Shown: one piece after another, positions 11,748 to 23,278 of the stretch
Position numbering within the stretch: position 1 is the first letter of the stretch
Layout of the letters: each line of letters begins with the position of its first letter
Assembly (NCBI RefSeq): GCF_042477335.2
Contig: NC_091246.1
Location: forward strand, 106,359,001-106,423,000
DNA: 64,000 bases
Reading direction: 5' to 3'
Origin: Ovis canadensis
Taxonomy: Eukaryota; Chordata; Mammalia; Artiodactyla; Bovidae
The notes under the pieces: model-generated
Told to the model about the DNA's origin: nothing
Seen by the model: the letters and a program-made list of their open reading frames with translations, nothing else
Databases searched by the model: none
Position numbers and translations under genes: made by a program

Positions 11748-11943
11748 GGGCTTCCCTAGTGCCTCAAATGGTAAATAATTTGCCTGCAATGCAGGAGACC
11801 CAGGTTTGATCCCTGGGTTGGGAAGATCCCTTAGAGAAGGAATGGCAACCCACTCCAGTATTCTTGCCTGGAGAATCCCATGGACAGAGAAGCCTGGTGG
11901 GCTATAGTACATGGGGTCCCATAAAGTAGGATACAGCTGAGTG

Positions 11944-11944
<1 letters not shown>
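11748..11944 (+). mobile_element. Bov-tA SINE, second of a tandem pair
   Basis: Sense Bov-tA starting 12 bases after the first copy. Its 3' end passes into a CA microsatellite, and a third target copy 'cctgtgattg' follows at 11981-11990. Both SINEs therefore used the same target site in the host transposon. Confidence 0.92.

Positions 11945-11979
<35 letters not shown>
11945..11979. repeat. (CA)n microsatellite
   Basis: About 17 uninterrupted CA units that form the tail of the second Bov-tA. Likely length-polymorphic. Confidence 0.95.
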
Positions 11980-11981
<2 letters not shown>

Positions 11982-12174
11982 CTGTGATTGCATGGCTGAC
12001 AGGAAGCTGTGGCTGCCACCGCCAAGCATCACAATAAAGCATCAGACAAAATATTGAAAAAAGCTCAAAACTCTAAATTCAAATACAGTTTCTACTGAAT
12101 GCATATGGCTTTCTCACTATTGGAAAATTGAAAAATCCTAAATTGAATCACTATAAATCGGGAATCCTCTGTAC

Positions 12175-13084
12175 TTCATTGCTGAATTTCATTCATTCAG
12201 ATTATTCTAGTAATATTAAAAATGCCAGAGTTATTTTTAGGGATTCAAGCACAATATTTTTCTTGTAAAATCACATAGATTCACTCTGAAAGGCCAACAT
12301 CATATCTAAAGTTTCTCTGCTCTGAACTACTAACTACCTGTCCTCTTTAGTGACATTTTGGGCTAAGAGTTGGTGGCATTTTCTGGTTGGCCTTGACAAG
12401 TCTCTGAACCATAGCATGCAGAATTCACCCTATTTCTGATTGTTTTGTAAAACATGAAGAGGCTGAAGCAGAGGAAAAACTCCAGAATTCTCCTTAGGTG
12501 ATTAGGGTTTTGGACCTAAAATCCAGGTCCAGATGATCTCACTTGAGAATTCATTTAACTAACTCTTTTGCCGAGAGTGGAAACTGACGGGTGGCAATGG
12601 GTGCTAGGTGACGGCCTCACCTACACCCTTAAGGCACACATCAGTGTGAAAAGGTAACATATCCCTGTCCAGTTTTGGATAATAGCCAGTAGGCTTTTGT
12701 ATTCCAAACTCATTATCAGTTGCTGGAGGGCACCCAGTGAGATTTTTTATCAAAACGCCCTTGTGGATTTGTCCAATAATATTTTAAAGTTTGGGTACCA
12801 TTTATTAACAAAAGTCAATGAAATAAATATCTCCTCACTAATGTTGAGTGAGTACAATGACTAATTTATCCTAGATGTGTGGGTAATTAATATCATGTAA
12901 AAATTTTCAAGATTTTTATCTGAGGCTATAAGCAGCCACTCTAACTGTGGAAGGAGTTATTTCCATTAATAAATGTGTTTTTTCTTACTCTGGACTAAAG
13001 GCTGACATTGTATAATATTTCATAATATTGTCTTTGATATTCTCCAAAGACATGGTCTCTTTAGTATTGTGAGGTTTGGGGTCT
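12175..13084. other. Unassigned, possibly distal retroviral pol
   Basis: Lies downstream (on the minus strand) of the RNase H remnant at 13085-13515, where an integrase region would be expected. I see no readable integrase motif. No other repeat recognised. Confidence 0.3.
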
Positions 13085-13515
13085 TAATAGTGACTGCCTG
13101 TTTGGCACAATGATCAACAAGGTCATTTCCTTTGGCTTGAGTAACTCTTTATGAATGGGGTGTCTATCTTGAAAACAGCCAATTCCTTAAAAAAAAATTA
13201 GAGCTATTAAAATGTCCCTAATATGTTGACCATTCTAAATCAGGGTTCCTCCGTAGATTAAGCATCTCTATTCTAAAGCTTTTAAAAATAGATTATTTCC
13301 AAAAGGTTTCTACGATTAGTGTCTGTATAAACACCCTACGTTTTTCATTTAGCCAGGAAGCTTATGGGGATCAGAACCAACTTTGTCATCTGTGCGAATT
13401 TTGTTTCTGGGAAGGGGTCATATTCTAGTGGTGAGTTGAGATCCATTATAATGTACCCTGCCTAATATTTTCTGGTTCCATTATTAAGATATGATCTACA
13501 AACAAGATTAAATCT
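13085..13515 (-). pseudogene. Endogenous retrovirus pol remnant: RNase H domain
   Basis: On the minus strand, in order and with domain-like spacing, are a VD pair (about 13490-13505), an AQMTKLVL-like block (about 13375-13400), YTD (13321-13329) and a KGN...D...AK block (13095-13136). These match the order of gammaretrovirus-like (class I ERV) RNase H: first Asp, SAQ-ELIAL, YTDS, and the terminal GN-AD-AK motif. Several frames and stops are needed to follow it, so it is a dead fossil. No gag, env or flanking LTR pair was identified. Confidence 0.6.
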
Positions 13516-13977
13516 AGGTTTCTAGGCATGTTTTAATAAAGTTATTAGGATTGTCTTGGTAAATCTATCAGATATTTGAATACCAGCAGTTAGGGACTAA
13601 TGAGCTTTCCTTCTGTGCAAGAAAAGTAGACTCTATTACAATGGTGAATGAAAATACAGTAAGTAATATGACTTGATAGGAAGTAGCCTACCTACTGGCA
13701 AATACTGCATAGTTTTGGTGGGCAGCAAAATTCAGCAGCTTAAACCATTAAGTTTAAGACAAACCCTAAAAGAAATTATGTTAGCAGAAGCCTCTACGAT
13801 GTGGCAGCTGTGGCAATCAGCTTTAAATGAGTAGAACTTTGATACTGGGTTAATGGAAAACAGTTGCCTGATACTGATCTGTGATAATTCCATAAAGTAG
13901 AGTCAGAACACTGAGGGCTTGTTCAGATCTCTTATGCATGAATAGGTAGTGAGATCAGTGACAAGGTAGGCCTATAG
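13516..13977. other. Unassigned, possibly upstream retroviral pol
   Basis: Would correspond to the connection/RT side of the antisense pol fossil, but no RT motif is readable. No other feature seen. Confidence 0.3.
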
Positions 13978-14180
13978 TGGGGCTTCCCTGGTGGCTCAGT
14001 GGTAAAGAATCTGCTTGCCAATGTAGTAGATGTGGGTTCATTCCCTGGGTTGGGAAGATCCCCTGGAGAAGGAACCCACTCCAGTGTTCTTGCCTGGAAA
14101 ATTCCATGGACAGAGGAGCCTGGTGGGCTACAGTCCATGGGGTCACAAAGAGTTGGACACAACTTAGCCACTAAACAACA
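13978..14180 (+). mobile_element. Bov-tA SINE
   Basis: Sense copy: 'ggcttccctggtggctcag' head, body 'gaacccactccagtgttc', end 'ggacacaacttagccac'. About 10 bp shorter than its relatives around 'aaggaa|cccactcc', where 'atggcaac' is missing. Confidence 0.92.
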
Positions 14181-14324
14181 GTAACAAGGCCCTTTGTGAG
14201 AGGTTATTGAAGAGCTAATTTTTTAAAGCACAAAATGCCTATTCATGTTTAAACTCCCAGGTGAGAGATTTGGTTAACAAAGATGTGGTTAAGTCATACA
14301 GTTTTGGCAATTTCTGAAAATTGA
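14181..14324. other. Unassigned short spacer
   Basis: No feature seen. Confidence 0.4.
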
Positions 14325-14882
14325 TGTGGTAGGCAGAATGCTTAAAAGAGCCCCCCAAATTTCCTGATATAACCCTGGTATAATTGTCTCCTCTTGTGTG
14401 TGGATAAGGGCCTGTGAAAATGATAAATAGCACTTGTGTGATTAGATTTTGTTACATGGCAAAGGTGAAAATATTTTACGGGTATAACTGAGATCCCTAA
14501 TTAGTTGACTGAGTGATTCAAAAGAATTTGGGTAGGAATGACTTAATCAAATGAAAGCTGTCAAAGCAGGAAGCTCTCCTGCTGTCCTCAAAGAAAAAGA
14601 AACAGCCAAGTTGAAGGGCACCAGTGGAGAGCACCAGTCTCCAGAGCTGAGGACATCAATGCTATAACCACAAAAAGCTAATGATCTTGGAAGAGTCCTT
14701 CCAACTCTAGACGGGACTACAGTGTGGCAGATACCTTGATTTCAGCTGGTAAGACCCTGAGCAAAGCACTCATCTAAGCCATGCCTGGACTCCTGACCCA
14801 TGGGCATTGTGACATTATAAATGTATGTTGTTTTGAGCACCTAATTGTGTGCTAATTTGTTGCTGCAATAGAAAATTAATAC
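14325..14882 (+). mobile_element. Old LTR-like repeat, sense
   Basis: Starts 'tgtggtaggcagaatgc' and ends 'tgctgcaatagaaaattaa'. Inside, 'gcagataccttgatttcag' and 'ataaatgtatgttgttttga' resemble a mammalian ERVL/MaLR-type LTR with a polyadenylation-like region. Antisense relatives are at 29870, 33324 and 50216. Exact family not assigned. Confidence 0.45.
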
Positions 14883-15332
14883 ATTTGGGGACCCATTGCC
14901 TGCTATAGCCAATGAGAGCCAGGAGTCATCTGATGATCTTTTAGTTACTCACCTGGAAAAATTCTGAATTGTTACAATTTTTCAGGAATGAGAAATGCAC
15001 CTCCTTGATATAAATTATGCCCCAAGGAATACACTTTACTTTGACGAAATTTTGCTTCTCCTCAGAAAGTGTATAGCTTATTGGAGATAAAACAATAAGT
15101 AGAGAGATGGAGTCAGTTCTAGAGCTCAGCTGAACTTGAGTCCAAAAAAGATGGTCAACATATATGATAAAAACAAAATCTGGGAAGGTAACTCAGGTCT
15201 TGGTTGAGGACTTTACTGATTTTCCTAAGAGAAAGCAAAGAAATGACTGAATAAGAAAGATGTTAAATAACAGAAAACAGATTTATAGCTGTAAATTATG
15301 AACAAAAATAAAAGAATATTTGGGATTTGTAC
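14883..15332. other. Unassigned sequence
   Basis: No gene or repeat recognised between the LTR-like element and BovB. Confidence 0.4.
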
Positions 15333-16318
15333 TGTATGCAGGGCAGGAAGCAACAGTTAGAACTGGACATGGAGAAACAGATTGGATTCAAATAGGAAAA
15401 GGAGTACATCAAGGCTGTATGTTGTCACCCTTTTTATTTAACTTATATGCAGAGTACATCATGAGAAACGCTGGGCTGGAGGAAGCACAAGATGGAATCA
15501 AGATTGCCGGGAGAAATATCAATAATCTCAGATATGCAGATGACACCACCCATATGGCAGAAAGTGAAGAGGAGCTAAAAAGCCTCCTGATGAAAGTGAA
15601 AGAGGAGAGTGAAAAAGTTGGCTTAAAGCTCAACATTCAGAAAACTAAGATCATGGCATCTGGTCTCATCACTTCATGGCAAATAGATGGGGAGACAGTG
15701 AAAATAGTGGCAGACTTCATTATTTTGGGCTCAAAAATCACTGCAGATGTTGACTGCAGCCATGAAATTAAAAGACGCCTACTCCTTGGAAGGAAAGTTA
15801 TGACCAATCCAGACAGCATATGAAAAAGCAGAGACATTACTTTGCCAACAAAAGTCCATCTAGTCAAAACTATGGTTTTTCCAGTAGTCATGTATAGATG
15901 TGAGAGTTGGACTGTGAAGAAAGCTGAGCGCCGAAGAATTGATGCTTTTGAACTGTGGTGTTGGAGAAGACTCTTGAGAGTCCCTTGGACTGCAAGGAGA
16001 TCCAACCAGTCCATCCTAAAGGAAATCAATCCTGAATACTCATTGGAAGGACTGATGTTGAAGCTGAAACTCCAATATTTTGGCCACCTGATATGAAGAA
16101 CAGACTCATTTGAAAAGACCCTGATCCAGGGAAAGATTGAAGGCGGAAGGAGAAAGGAATGACAGAGGATGAGATGGTTGAATGGCATCACTGACTCAAA
16201 GGACATGAGTTTGAGTAAGCTCTGGGAGTTGGTGGACAGGGAGGCCTGGCATGCTGCAGTCCATGGGGTTGCAAAGAGTCAGCCACGACTGAGCAACTGA
16301 ACTGAACTGAATTGAACT
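15333..16318 (+). mobile_element. BovB LINE with intact YADD, 167-codon frame
   Basis: Sense BovB from the RT palm to the tail. One open frame (15320-15823) contains RT blocks GKGVHQGCMLSPFLFNLYAEY and NNLRYADDTT, with YADD at 15533-15544. It closes where the consensus 'atattc' reads 'atatga'. A second frame covers the C-terminal part until a stop at about 16096. 5'-truncated, with no endonuclease, so immobile. Confidence 0.93.
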
Positions 16319-16936
16319 ATTAGGATGTAGGAATTTATTATTAGAGTTCTACTCCTGAAATTGTGAACAAATCCATATCCCTGCCCTTTGGATTTTTTTT
16401 TCTCCTTTTCTTTCTTAGCTTAGAAAACAGAACTATTACGAAGAGTAATACAAGGTTAATGACTCATTTCTCTGTTTGGTTTTTATCTTGTTACTCATTT
16501 CAGTACTTCTTTTGGTTTTAGAGGGTGTGTTCCAAGCCTGGGGAGATGTTTGGGGAGTTCAGCTCAAATAATGTTGGAAAATCAGCATTATTTATACCCA
16601 GAAGTATGATCATTCCTTAGACATGTAACTTCTATTAAGAGTACAAGTAAATCAATGTTTAAATTATCTATGACCTGATAATGATTAAGGAGTCCTCAGG
16701 AATGTCCAGGAATACGCCATCAGGAGAGCATCTATTTTAGAGTAAATCCCATACCCCACCCCATTTAGATAGTGGGTGTGATGTCACAAGGAGAGAAGAA
16801 TGTTTCTCTCTGAAAGGTCTGAGGGTGACCGCCTGGGCCAGGCAAAGTGTTTGAAGGTTATTAAAAGTACCTAGCACTTGACAGCTGTTTTCTCCCAGTG
16901 AGAGGTTGGATAAGAGTTTCAGGAAATATGACATGT
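16319..16936. other. Unassigned sequence
   Basis: Moderately GC-balanced, with no recognised repeat or long frame. I cannot exclude an old LTR. Confidence 0.35.
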
Positions 16937-17143
16937 TATGTGTTAGTTACTCAGTCGTGTCTGACTCTTTGTGACCCCATGGACTGTAGCCCTCTAAGCC
17001 TCTCTGTCCATGGAATTCTCCAGGCAAGAATACTGGAGTGGGTAGCCATTCCTTTCTCCAGGAGATCTTCCAGACCCAGGGATTGAACCCAGATCTCCTG
17101 CATTGTAGGCAGATTCTTTACTGTCTGAGCTATAGGGAAGTGC
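16937..17143 (-). mobile_element. Bov-tA SINE
   Basis: Antisense full-length copy from 'ttactcagtcgtgtctgac' to the reversed head 'ctgagctatagggaagtgc'. The reversed B box reads 'gggattgaaccc'. Confidence 0.92.
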
Positions 17144-20100
17144 TGTCATACAGCCCATCAATCCAAAATCTACAAGGTTTTTCTTTAGTATTTAGAGAAA
17201 TTGGCCCTTGAAATAAAAGAAAATTGGTCACTTGATCCCCCTTGGAGAAGCTTCATTAATTGCTCCACTTTATTTTTTCTCCCCTTTTGTGTCTTAGCTA
17301 AAAAAATCAGTGCAAGCCTTTCTGTTAAACATGTATACTATTGAGAAAGTAAGGAAGAGTCGATAAGAAAGATTTTTCAAGGACACTCTCTGGCCTTTGC
17401 TAAGCAGGATTTAATACAGTTTTACTGTCAAATTCTAGCTTTACTTTTTTTCTTTTTGAAATTTCACATTTTACTCTTCACTTTCCCTCATTTTTATTCC
17501 ACCTTTATTTTTACTCAAATCTTGTGGTATGATGGTTGGATGTTGGGATTTGGGGGGCGGGCAGGAAGGTACAGTCTCTGAAGTTATCCCAAGTTGCAGT
17601 CTTAGGCAGGTAAATGCAGAGAGTGGGACCCAGATGTGAGGTCTGATTCACAAGCGATCCTGGCCATCCTCCAGGGGGAATGGCTGCTTAGTGTTAGATA
17701 TGCATTCACCCTTCACAAGTGATAGTTTTTTTTTTTTTTCTCATTTTTCTCCTAAGTACTTTGTGTTCCCATCTGTGTACCTGGGCATCAGAGTTTGAGG
17801 GCCTTGTGTATTAAGGCTTTATTTCCATAGGGCTGATAGGGAAGATGAGATTGGGTGGACATTAGGTACTTGGTATTAGCACATTGGTATCTGCCATTTC
17901 ACTCCCAGACAACACCTGGAGGGAAACTTTCTTAGGACTTTTTCCAGTTTTCCCTGAAAGTACTTGTGGGGCGTTCTTGGGTGTAAACTTAATTTGCCTG
18001 TGTCTCTCTCAGGCTTACCTACTCTCAGATTTGGCAATTCAACTCTGGTTGATTCTTCCTACCAGCTTATATGCCACTCAGCCTCTTATGTCTTGGGTGA
18101 GCAGATTGGTGGATGCAGTGTGCTTTCACATTCCTGTTTTTATTTTCAATTTTTTTTCCCATGGAAGTTTTTATTATCTAATTGAAGTTATTAGTTTGCA
18201 TCTTCAAGGTTTTTTTCCTATGGTGAGGGAGGGAGAAACTCTATTTCTCCAAACCTCTGAGAAGACATCAGAACACAGCAGCTGGTTTTTATGCAATTTT
18301 CCTTCTATTTGGGTTGAATCTAAAGCATTTTCCAGTACTGTGTCTTAAACACAGCCATTTTTCTCCGGAAAGTCAGCTGACCACTAGCTGAAATTATAAT
18401 CAAGCAGAGAGTAAATTTAGAAAATAATGCTGAGTTCTAAGTTCCTATTTTCATCTTTGTAGGATTAGTGTAATCAATTTTCATGAACAGAATGCTTATA
18501 AATTAAAAAAATCTAACTTTTAAAAATTAATTATATGACTCATAACGCTAATTTCAAAAGTAATGTATTTGTTTAGACAGACCAGAAATAATAATTTTAT
18601 ACTTTAATTATGTATCCCATATTTTGCAGTGGATAATTTGTCAACAACGGCTCTATTTATGACACCATAAGTTCATATAATATTATAAATCAACTATTAA
18701 AATGAATGATACTATAAAACCAGAGTTTAATGAAAATCGTAAACTTAATAATTCATATTAGTATCAGAGGGGAAAGTGTCATTTCAGATCAAAACACTTG
18801 GCAAGACACTGAGAGGTATTCCCACTAATTCTACCAGTGATCATGTTCATTATCAAACTATGTGTCATGTTGTTTTGTGAAGGTGGAAACTGTTTAAGAG
18901 GTCAAATATTTTAGTTAATACTGTTATGATATTAAAAGATAGAGTTTATATAAAGTAGTTTCCTTGTTATAATATTTGACCCAGAGCAACACTGAGTTTA
19001 GTTAAGTGCTTATGATGTGTTATCCAAGAAAATTTTAACAACTCCCCATTTAAATTTCAGATGAAAGATCCTGGATTTCTTTCTTGTTTAAAATTCACTA
19101 GTGGCTATCCTACAGGAAGAAAGAGTAAAAAGCCTCCATATAAACACATTTTTATTATCAGAATGCAACAGATGCATCAATGATCAGTTGTTAGACTGAT
19201 AAATACTACTCCCCTCAAAAGCCTCTTCTCAAACATTAAAATCCATCAAAAAAAGAAAAAAGAAACCATTTATGTCCAGGATCATCACAAAAATGGCAAG
19301 ACTTACAATGAGGGGTGCATGATTTATTCTGTAGCCGCTCCAACAATTAACTCCTGTGACCCAATTTAACATTCCTCTCTCTTCTTCTCGACTGAGTTTC
19401 ATCAGCTAATTCATGAGTTTGGTATTTAGCAAGGTCATTTCTCACAGGTCAACTCAGCTTCTACTTTATGGAGAAATTAAGATTGTTATAGAAAAAATTA
19501 ATATCTTTTTTTTTTTTTACTTTCAAAAAAATTTTTGAGCATCCAAAAGAGAGGACTTCAAGTGGAGAGGAAGGGAATGGAATTAAAACTCAGAGGAGGG
19601 GTTGCATATAACAGTACAAAAGTCTCTGACCTGGCCCAAGTTGCCTCAGAAGTAGAAAAATCTGGTTATCGTCAGGGAGCCCCAGTTCTTGAGTATGTGT
19701 ACTGTTAAACATGGTTCCTGTAGACCTTTCTTTGTCAATCAAAAAGTGCCTGTTGTGTCCAGAGGCAAGGCAACCTTTTATGAGTTAGTCTCCTTTTATC
19801 TTCAAGTGTAGGTATTCTAAGAACAACTTTCTGGATATTGACCTGGATTAGATCACCTAATGTAGCCGCTTTCCCATTTTTCCTATGTAGATAGCTGAAA
19901 AATAAAGCTTATAACTCCTAGGTAACAGGGAACAGGGCTTTTATCTCAGAGAGTAAGTGGGAATATGGAAGAATAAACCCAAATATGACTTGACAGCACC
20001 AACCTGATCTGTTGGTTGTGATTAAGTCAACATGTTGGCGCAACACATACATGTATGTGTATATAATATTTATAATCCTCAAATTATAATTTAAAGTTAA

Positions 20101-20791
20101 GAACACATGTTGAGATAACAAAAATATTTTGGTCCTTATAATAGAGGATCTCAATAAGTATTTCAGGAACATAGTAACGAAAACTTTGCTAGCATGAAAA
20201 ATATAGTAGTCATTATAGAAAGGGTTTTTAGTTTGCAGTTATGAGATAAAATGTCAAAAGTCAATTATAGGTTTTTGTGACAAAAAATTAAACAATTATA
20301 CATTTATAATACAAAAGAGTAGTATTTATTGACACATTATGATCTATTTAAATTTATTACCTTCATTAATTATAGCTGTTCAATAATTTATATGGTATTG
20401 AAGAGTAATAATTTACATCATTTAGAATAATTTTCTTTTTTTAAATTTTCATGTATAAACAAAGATAAACTTTCAAATTATAAAATGAACTTACAAAATA
20501 GACAGAGAAATGTAGAACATTTCAAAGTTTATCATTTTTTTCAGTATTAGAAATTGTTTACAAGGTCTAATTCAAATGAGTTTTATGGTACAGCCATGCT
20601 TTGTAATTTATAAGAATTTTCAATGAAGAATTGTTCCTTAAACATAGTATGAGTAAGCTCAGTTTTATCATGTCAAGAAAGTACAATTATTACTAACCTA
20701 AAGTATTTATTTTCATTAAGTTTTTGAAAGTCTTATGTAATGCTTCTAAATTTATTTTAGAAAAAAAATATATTTTTTCCACTTATAATGC
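17144..20791. other. Largest repeat-poor stretch of the flank
   Basis: About 3.6 kb with no repeat I can name. Contents: a poly-T run at about 17728, a second near 19507, and a 154-codon + frame at 17884-18348 with no familiar domain, no upstream promoter cue and ordinary composition. Increasingly AT-rich after 18400. I call no gene here. Confidence 0.4.
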
Positions 20792-21229
20792 AGTAGTCAT
20801 GTATGGATGTGAGAGTTGGACTGACTGTGAAGAAGGCTGAGCGCCAAAGAATTGATGCTTTTGAACTGTGGTGTTGGAGAAGACTCTTGAGAGTCCCTTG
20901 GACTGCAAGGAGATCCAACCAGTCCATTCTGAAGGAGATCAGCCCTGGGATTTCTTTGGAAGGAATGATGCTAAAACTGCAACTCCAGTACTTTAGCAAC
21001 CTCATGCAAAGAGTTGACTCATTGGAAAAGACTCTGATGCTGGTAGGGATTGGGGGCAGGAGGAGAAGGGGACGACAGAGGATGAGATGGCTGAATGGCA
21101 TCACGGACTCGATGGACGTGAGTCTGAGTGAACTCCAGGAGTTGGTGATGGACAGGGAGGCCTGGAGAGCTGCGATTCATGGGGTCGCAAAGAGTTGGGC
21201 ACGACTGAGACTGAACTGAGCTGAACTGA
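20792..21229 (+). mobile_element. BovB 3' fragment
   Basis: Sense BovB starting at 'cagtagtcatgtatggatg' (C-terminal YGCESW region) and ending in 'gaactgagctgaactga'. A duplicated 'ctga' near 20820 breaks the frame. Of the 'gggatttctttggaagg' subgroup. Confidence 0.93.
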
Positions 21230-21461
21230 TAATTTATGAGAAAATAATGTTATACAAGTTTTTAAGAGAATATTACAAAATAAACTCTAGATTTTCCCAA
21301 CAGTACTAGTCAAAATAAATCAACCAATGCTATTGTAAAGTAAAATAAAGTAAAAAATAAAAATTAAAAAAAATAAATCAACCAACGCACTGTAATTAAA
21401 TCACAGAAACAAAATTGTGCCTTAAGCAGCATTCAATAATTAAAGTGGCACTTAGCTTGTG
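21230..21461. other. A-rich spacer
   Basis: A-rich with a near-duplicate of 'aaataaatcaaccaa' at about 21314 and 21371. No gene. Confidence 0.4.
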
Positions 21462-21960
21462 TCTAGTGGTTTTCCCTACTTTTTTCAATTTAAGTCTGAA
21501 TTTGGCAATAAAGAGTTCATGATCCAAGCTGCAGTCAGCTCCCAGTCTTGGTTTTGATGACTGTATAGAGCTTCTCCATCTTTGGCTGCAAAGAATATAA
21601 TCAATCTGATTTCGGTATTCACCATCTGGTGATGTCCACGTGTAGAGTCTTCTCTTGTGTTGTTGGAAGAGGGTGTGTGCTTGACCAGTGCGTTCTCTTG
21701 GCAAAACTCTGTTATCCTTTGCCCTGCTTCATTCTGTACTCCAAGGCTGAATTTACCTGTTACTCCACATATTTCTTGACTTCCTACTTTCGCATTCCAA
21801 TCACCTATAAAGAAAAGGACATCTTTTTGGGTGCTATTTTGAAAAGGTCCTGTAGGTCTTCATAGAACCGTTCAACTTCAGCTTCTTCAGTTTTACTGGT
21901 TGTGGCACAGACTTGGATTACCGTGATATTGAATGGTTTGCCTTGGAAATGAACAGAGAT
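21462..21960 (-). mobile_element. BovB endonuclease segment, inverted part of a rearranged copy
   Basis: Minus-strand BovB APE-type endonuclease: GDWNAK at about 21788-21806, the NQIDYILCSQR block near 21585, and the C-terminal SDH motif mutated to LDH (about 21511-21528). It abuts a sense BovB 3' segment at 21960/21961. The order fits a 5' inversion by twin priming of a single insertion rather than two insertions. Confidence 0.9.
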
Positions 21961-22428
21961 CTTGGAAGGAAAGTTATGACCAAACTAGACAGAATATTAT
22001 AAAGCAGAGACATTACTTTGCCAACAAAAGTCCACCTAGCCAAAGCTATGGTTTTTCCTGTTGTCATGTATGGATGTGAGAGTTGGACTATAAAGAAAGC
22101 TGAGCACCGAAGAACTGATGCTTTTGAACTATGGTGTTTGAGAAGACTCCTGAGAGTCCATTTGACAGGAGACACAACAAATCCATCCTAAAGGAAATCA
22201 GTCCTGAATATTCTTTGGAAGGACTGATACTAAAGCTGAAACTCCAATCCTTTGGCCACCTGATGTGAAAAAACGACTCATTTGAAAAGACCCTGATGCT
22301 GGGAAAGATTGAAGGCAGGAGGAGAAGGGAATGACAGAGGATGAGATGGTTGGATGGCATCACCGAATCAATGGACATGAGTTTGAGTAAACTCCAGGAG
22401 TTGGTGATAGACAGGGAGGCCTGGCACC
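21961..22428 (+). mobile_element. BovB 3' segment of the same rearranged copy
   Basis: Sense BovB from 'cttggaaggaaagttatg' through the C-terminal coding part. It stops abruptly after 'gacagggaggcctggca' without the usual terminal tail, and runs straight into Bov-A type sequence. Confidence 0.9.
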
Positions 22429-22556
22429 TGGGTTCAGTCCCTGGGTTGGGAAGAATCTATTGAAAAGGAAATGACTACTCACTCCGATATTCTTGTCTGG
22501 AGTATTCCATGGACAGAGGAGTCTGGTGGGCTACAGTCCATGGGATTGCAGAGTCC
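22429..22556 (+). mobile_element. Headless Bov-tA fused to BovB
   Basis: Starts at the B-box region 'cctgggttcagtccctgg' with no tRNA head and ends at 'tacagtccatgggattgcag'. It replaces the last part of the BovB tail, and both elements share the 'cagtccatggg' tail sequence. Confidence 0.8.
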
Positions 22557-22821
22557 ACATGCCTGTTGACTTCAAGTCAACAAAGCTGTTTATTGTCTCT
22601 GAAGGTTATGAACCCATCTGTGCCTTCATGAGTTATGTATTTCCTACTGTGAATGTCTTCTCTCTCAGTCGCTTCCAGTTCAATTCTACACTGGCTGTCA
22701 TAGCATCTATAAAAGCTTCGCCACTGGAATTCTTATCTGAGACACAGTAAAACAAGCTTTATACATATATAAATATATATACATATTAATAAATATTCTG
22801 TTTATATCTGTACTTCTGTCT
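22557..22821. other. Unassigned sequence
   Basis: About 190 bp of balanced composition, then a TA-rich stretch from 22757. No repeat recognised. Confidence 0.35.
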
Positions 22822-22832
22822 AGTTGTATTAT

Positions 22833-23042
22833 GGGCAGTGCTGGTGGCTCAGTTGTGTCCAGCTCTTTGCAACCCCATGGGCTATAGCCCACCAGGATCC
22901 TCTGTCCATGGGATTTCCCAGGCAAGAATACTGGAGTGGGTTGGCATTCCCTTCTCCAGGGGATCCTCCTGAGCCAGGGATCGAACCTGGGTCTCCTGCA
23001 TTGCAGGCGGATTCTTTACCTCCTGAGCCACCAGGGAAGCCC
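22833..23042 (-). mobile_element. Bov-tA SINE with target duplication
   Basis: Antisense complete copy ending in the reversed head 'gagccaccagggaagccc', with reversed B box 'gggatcgaacc'. Target duplication 'agttgtatt' at 22822-22830 and 23043-23051. Confidence 0.94.
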
Positions 23043-23104
23043 AGTTGTATTGTAGAAAGGGAAAAATATTTTCCCAAATTGTTGTCTTTGCTTTCAATAC
23101 AATT

Positions 23105-23278
23105 TATTTGTTTTGTATATACATACGTATACACTATGTATAAACACATATATGATATATACACATGTTATATATACATACATAACACAGATAAACATTA
23201 TATATAATACATATATTCAACATATATATGTATATATTTTTAACATATTCATATAAACACACACACACATATCATAAC
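23105..23278. repeat. TA/CA-rich low-complexity tract
   Basis: Irregular runs of 'tatata', 'catata' and 'cacaca'. Simple sequence, probably unstable. Confidence 0.85.

Larger units (their letters stand above)
11203..12174. mobile_element. Non-autonomous DNA transposon (Tigger-like), split by two SINEs
   Basis: The left end 'cagatcttcctcaacttac' and the reversed right end (12120-12174) are partly inverted-complementary, as expected for terminal inverted repeats. Inner blocks 'tgaaaaacagaatgggcat' and 'tttctactgaatgcatatgg' resemble a mammalian pogo/Tigger-type element from memory. Two Bov-tA insertions (11511-11735, 11748-11944) lie inside. The family name is uncertain. Confidence 0.5.

Noticed and set aside
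12175..14000. Intact provirus
   Set aside because: Only RNase H landmarks are readable; stops and frame changes throughout and no LTR pair.
15320..15823. 167-codon open frame as a host gene
   Set aside because: It is BovB reverse transcriptase (YADD box, known order of blocks), 5'-truncated, and ends in an element-specific stop.
17884..18348. 154-codon frame as a membrane protein gene
   Set aside because: Hydrophobic only because of T-rich DNA; no start context, splice or domain evidence.
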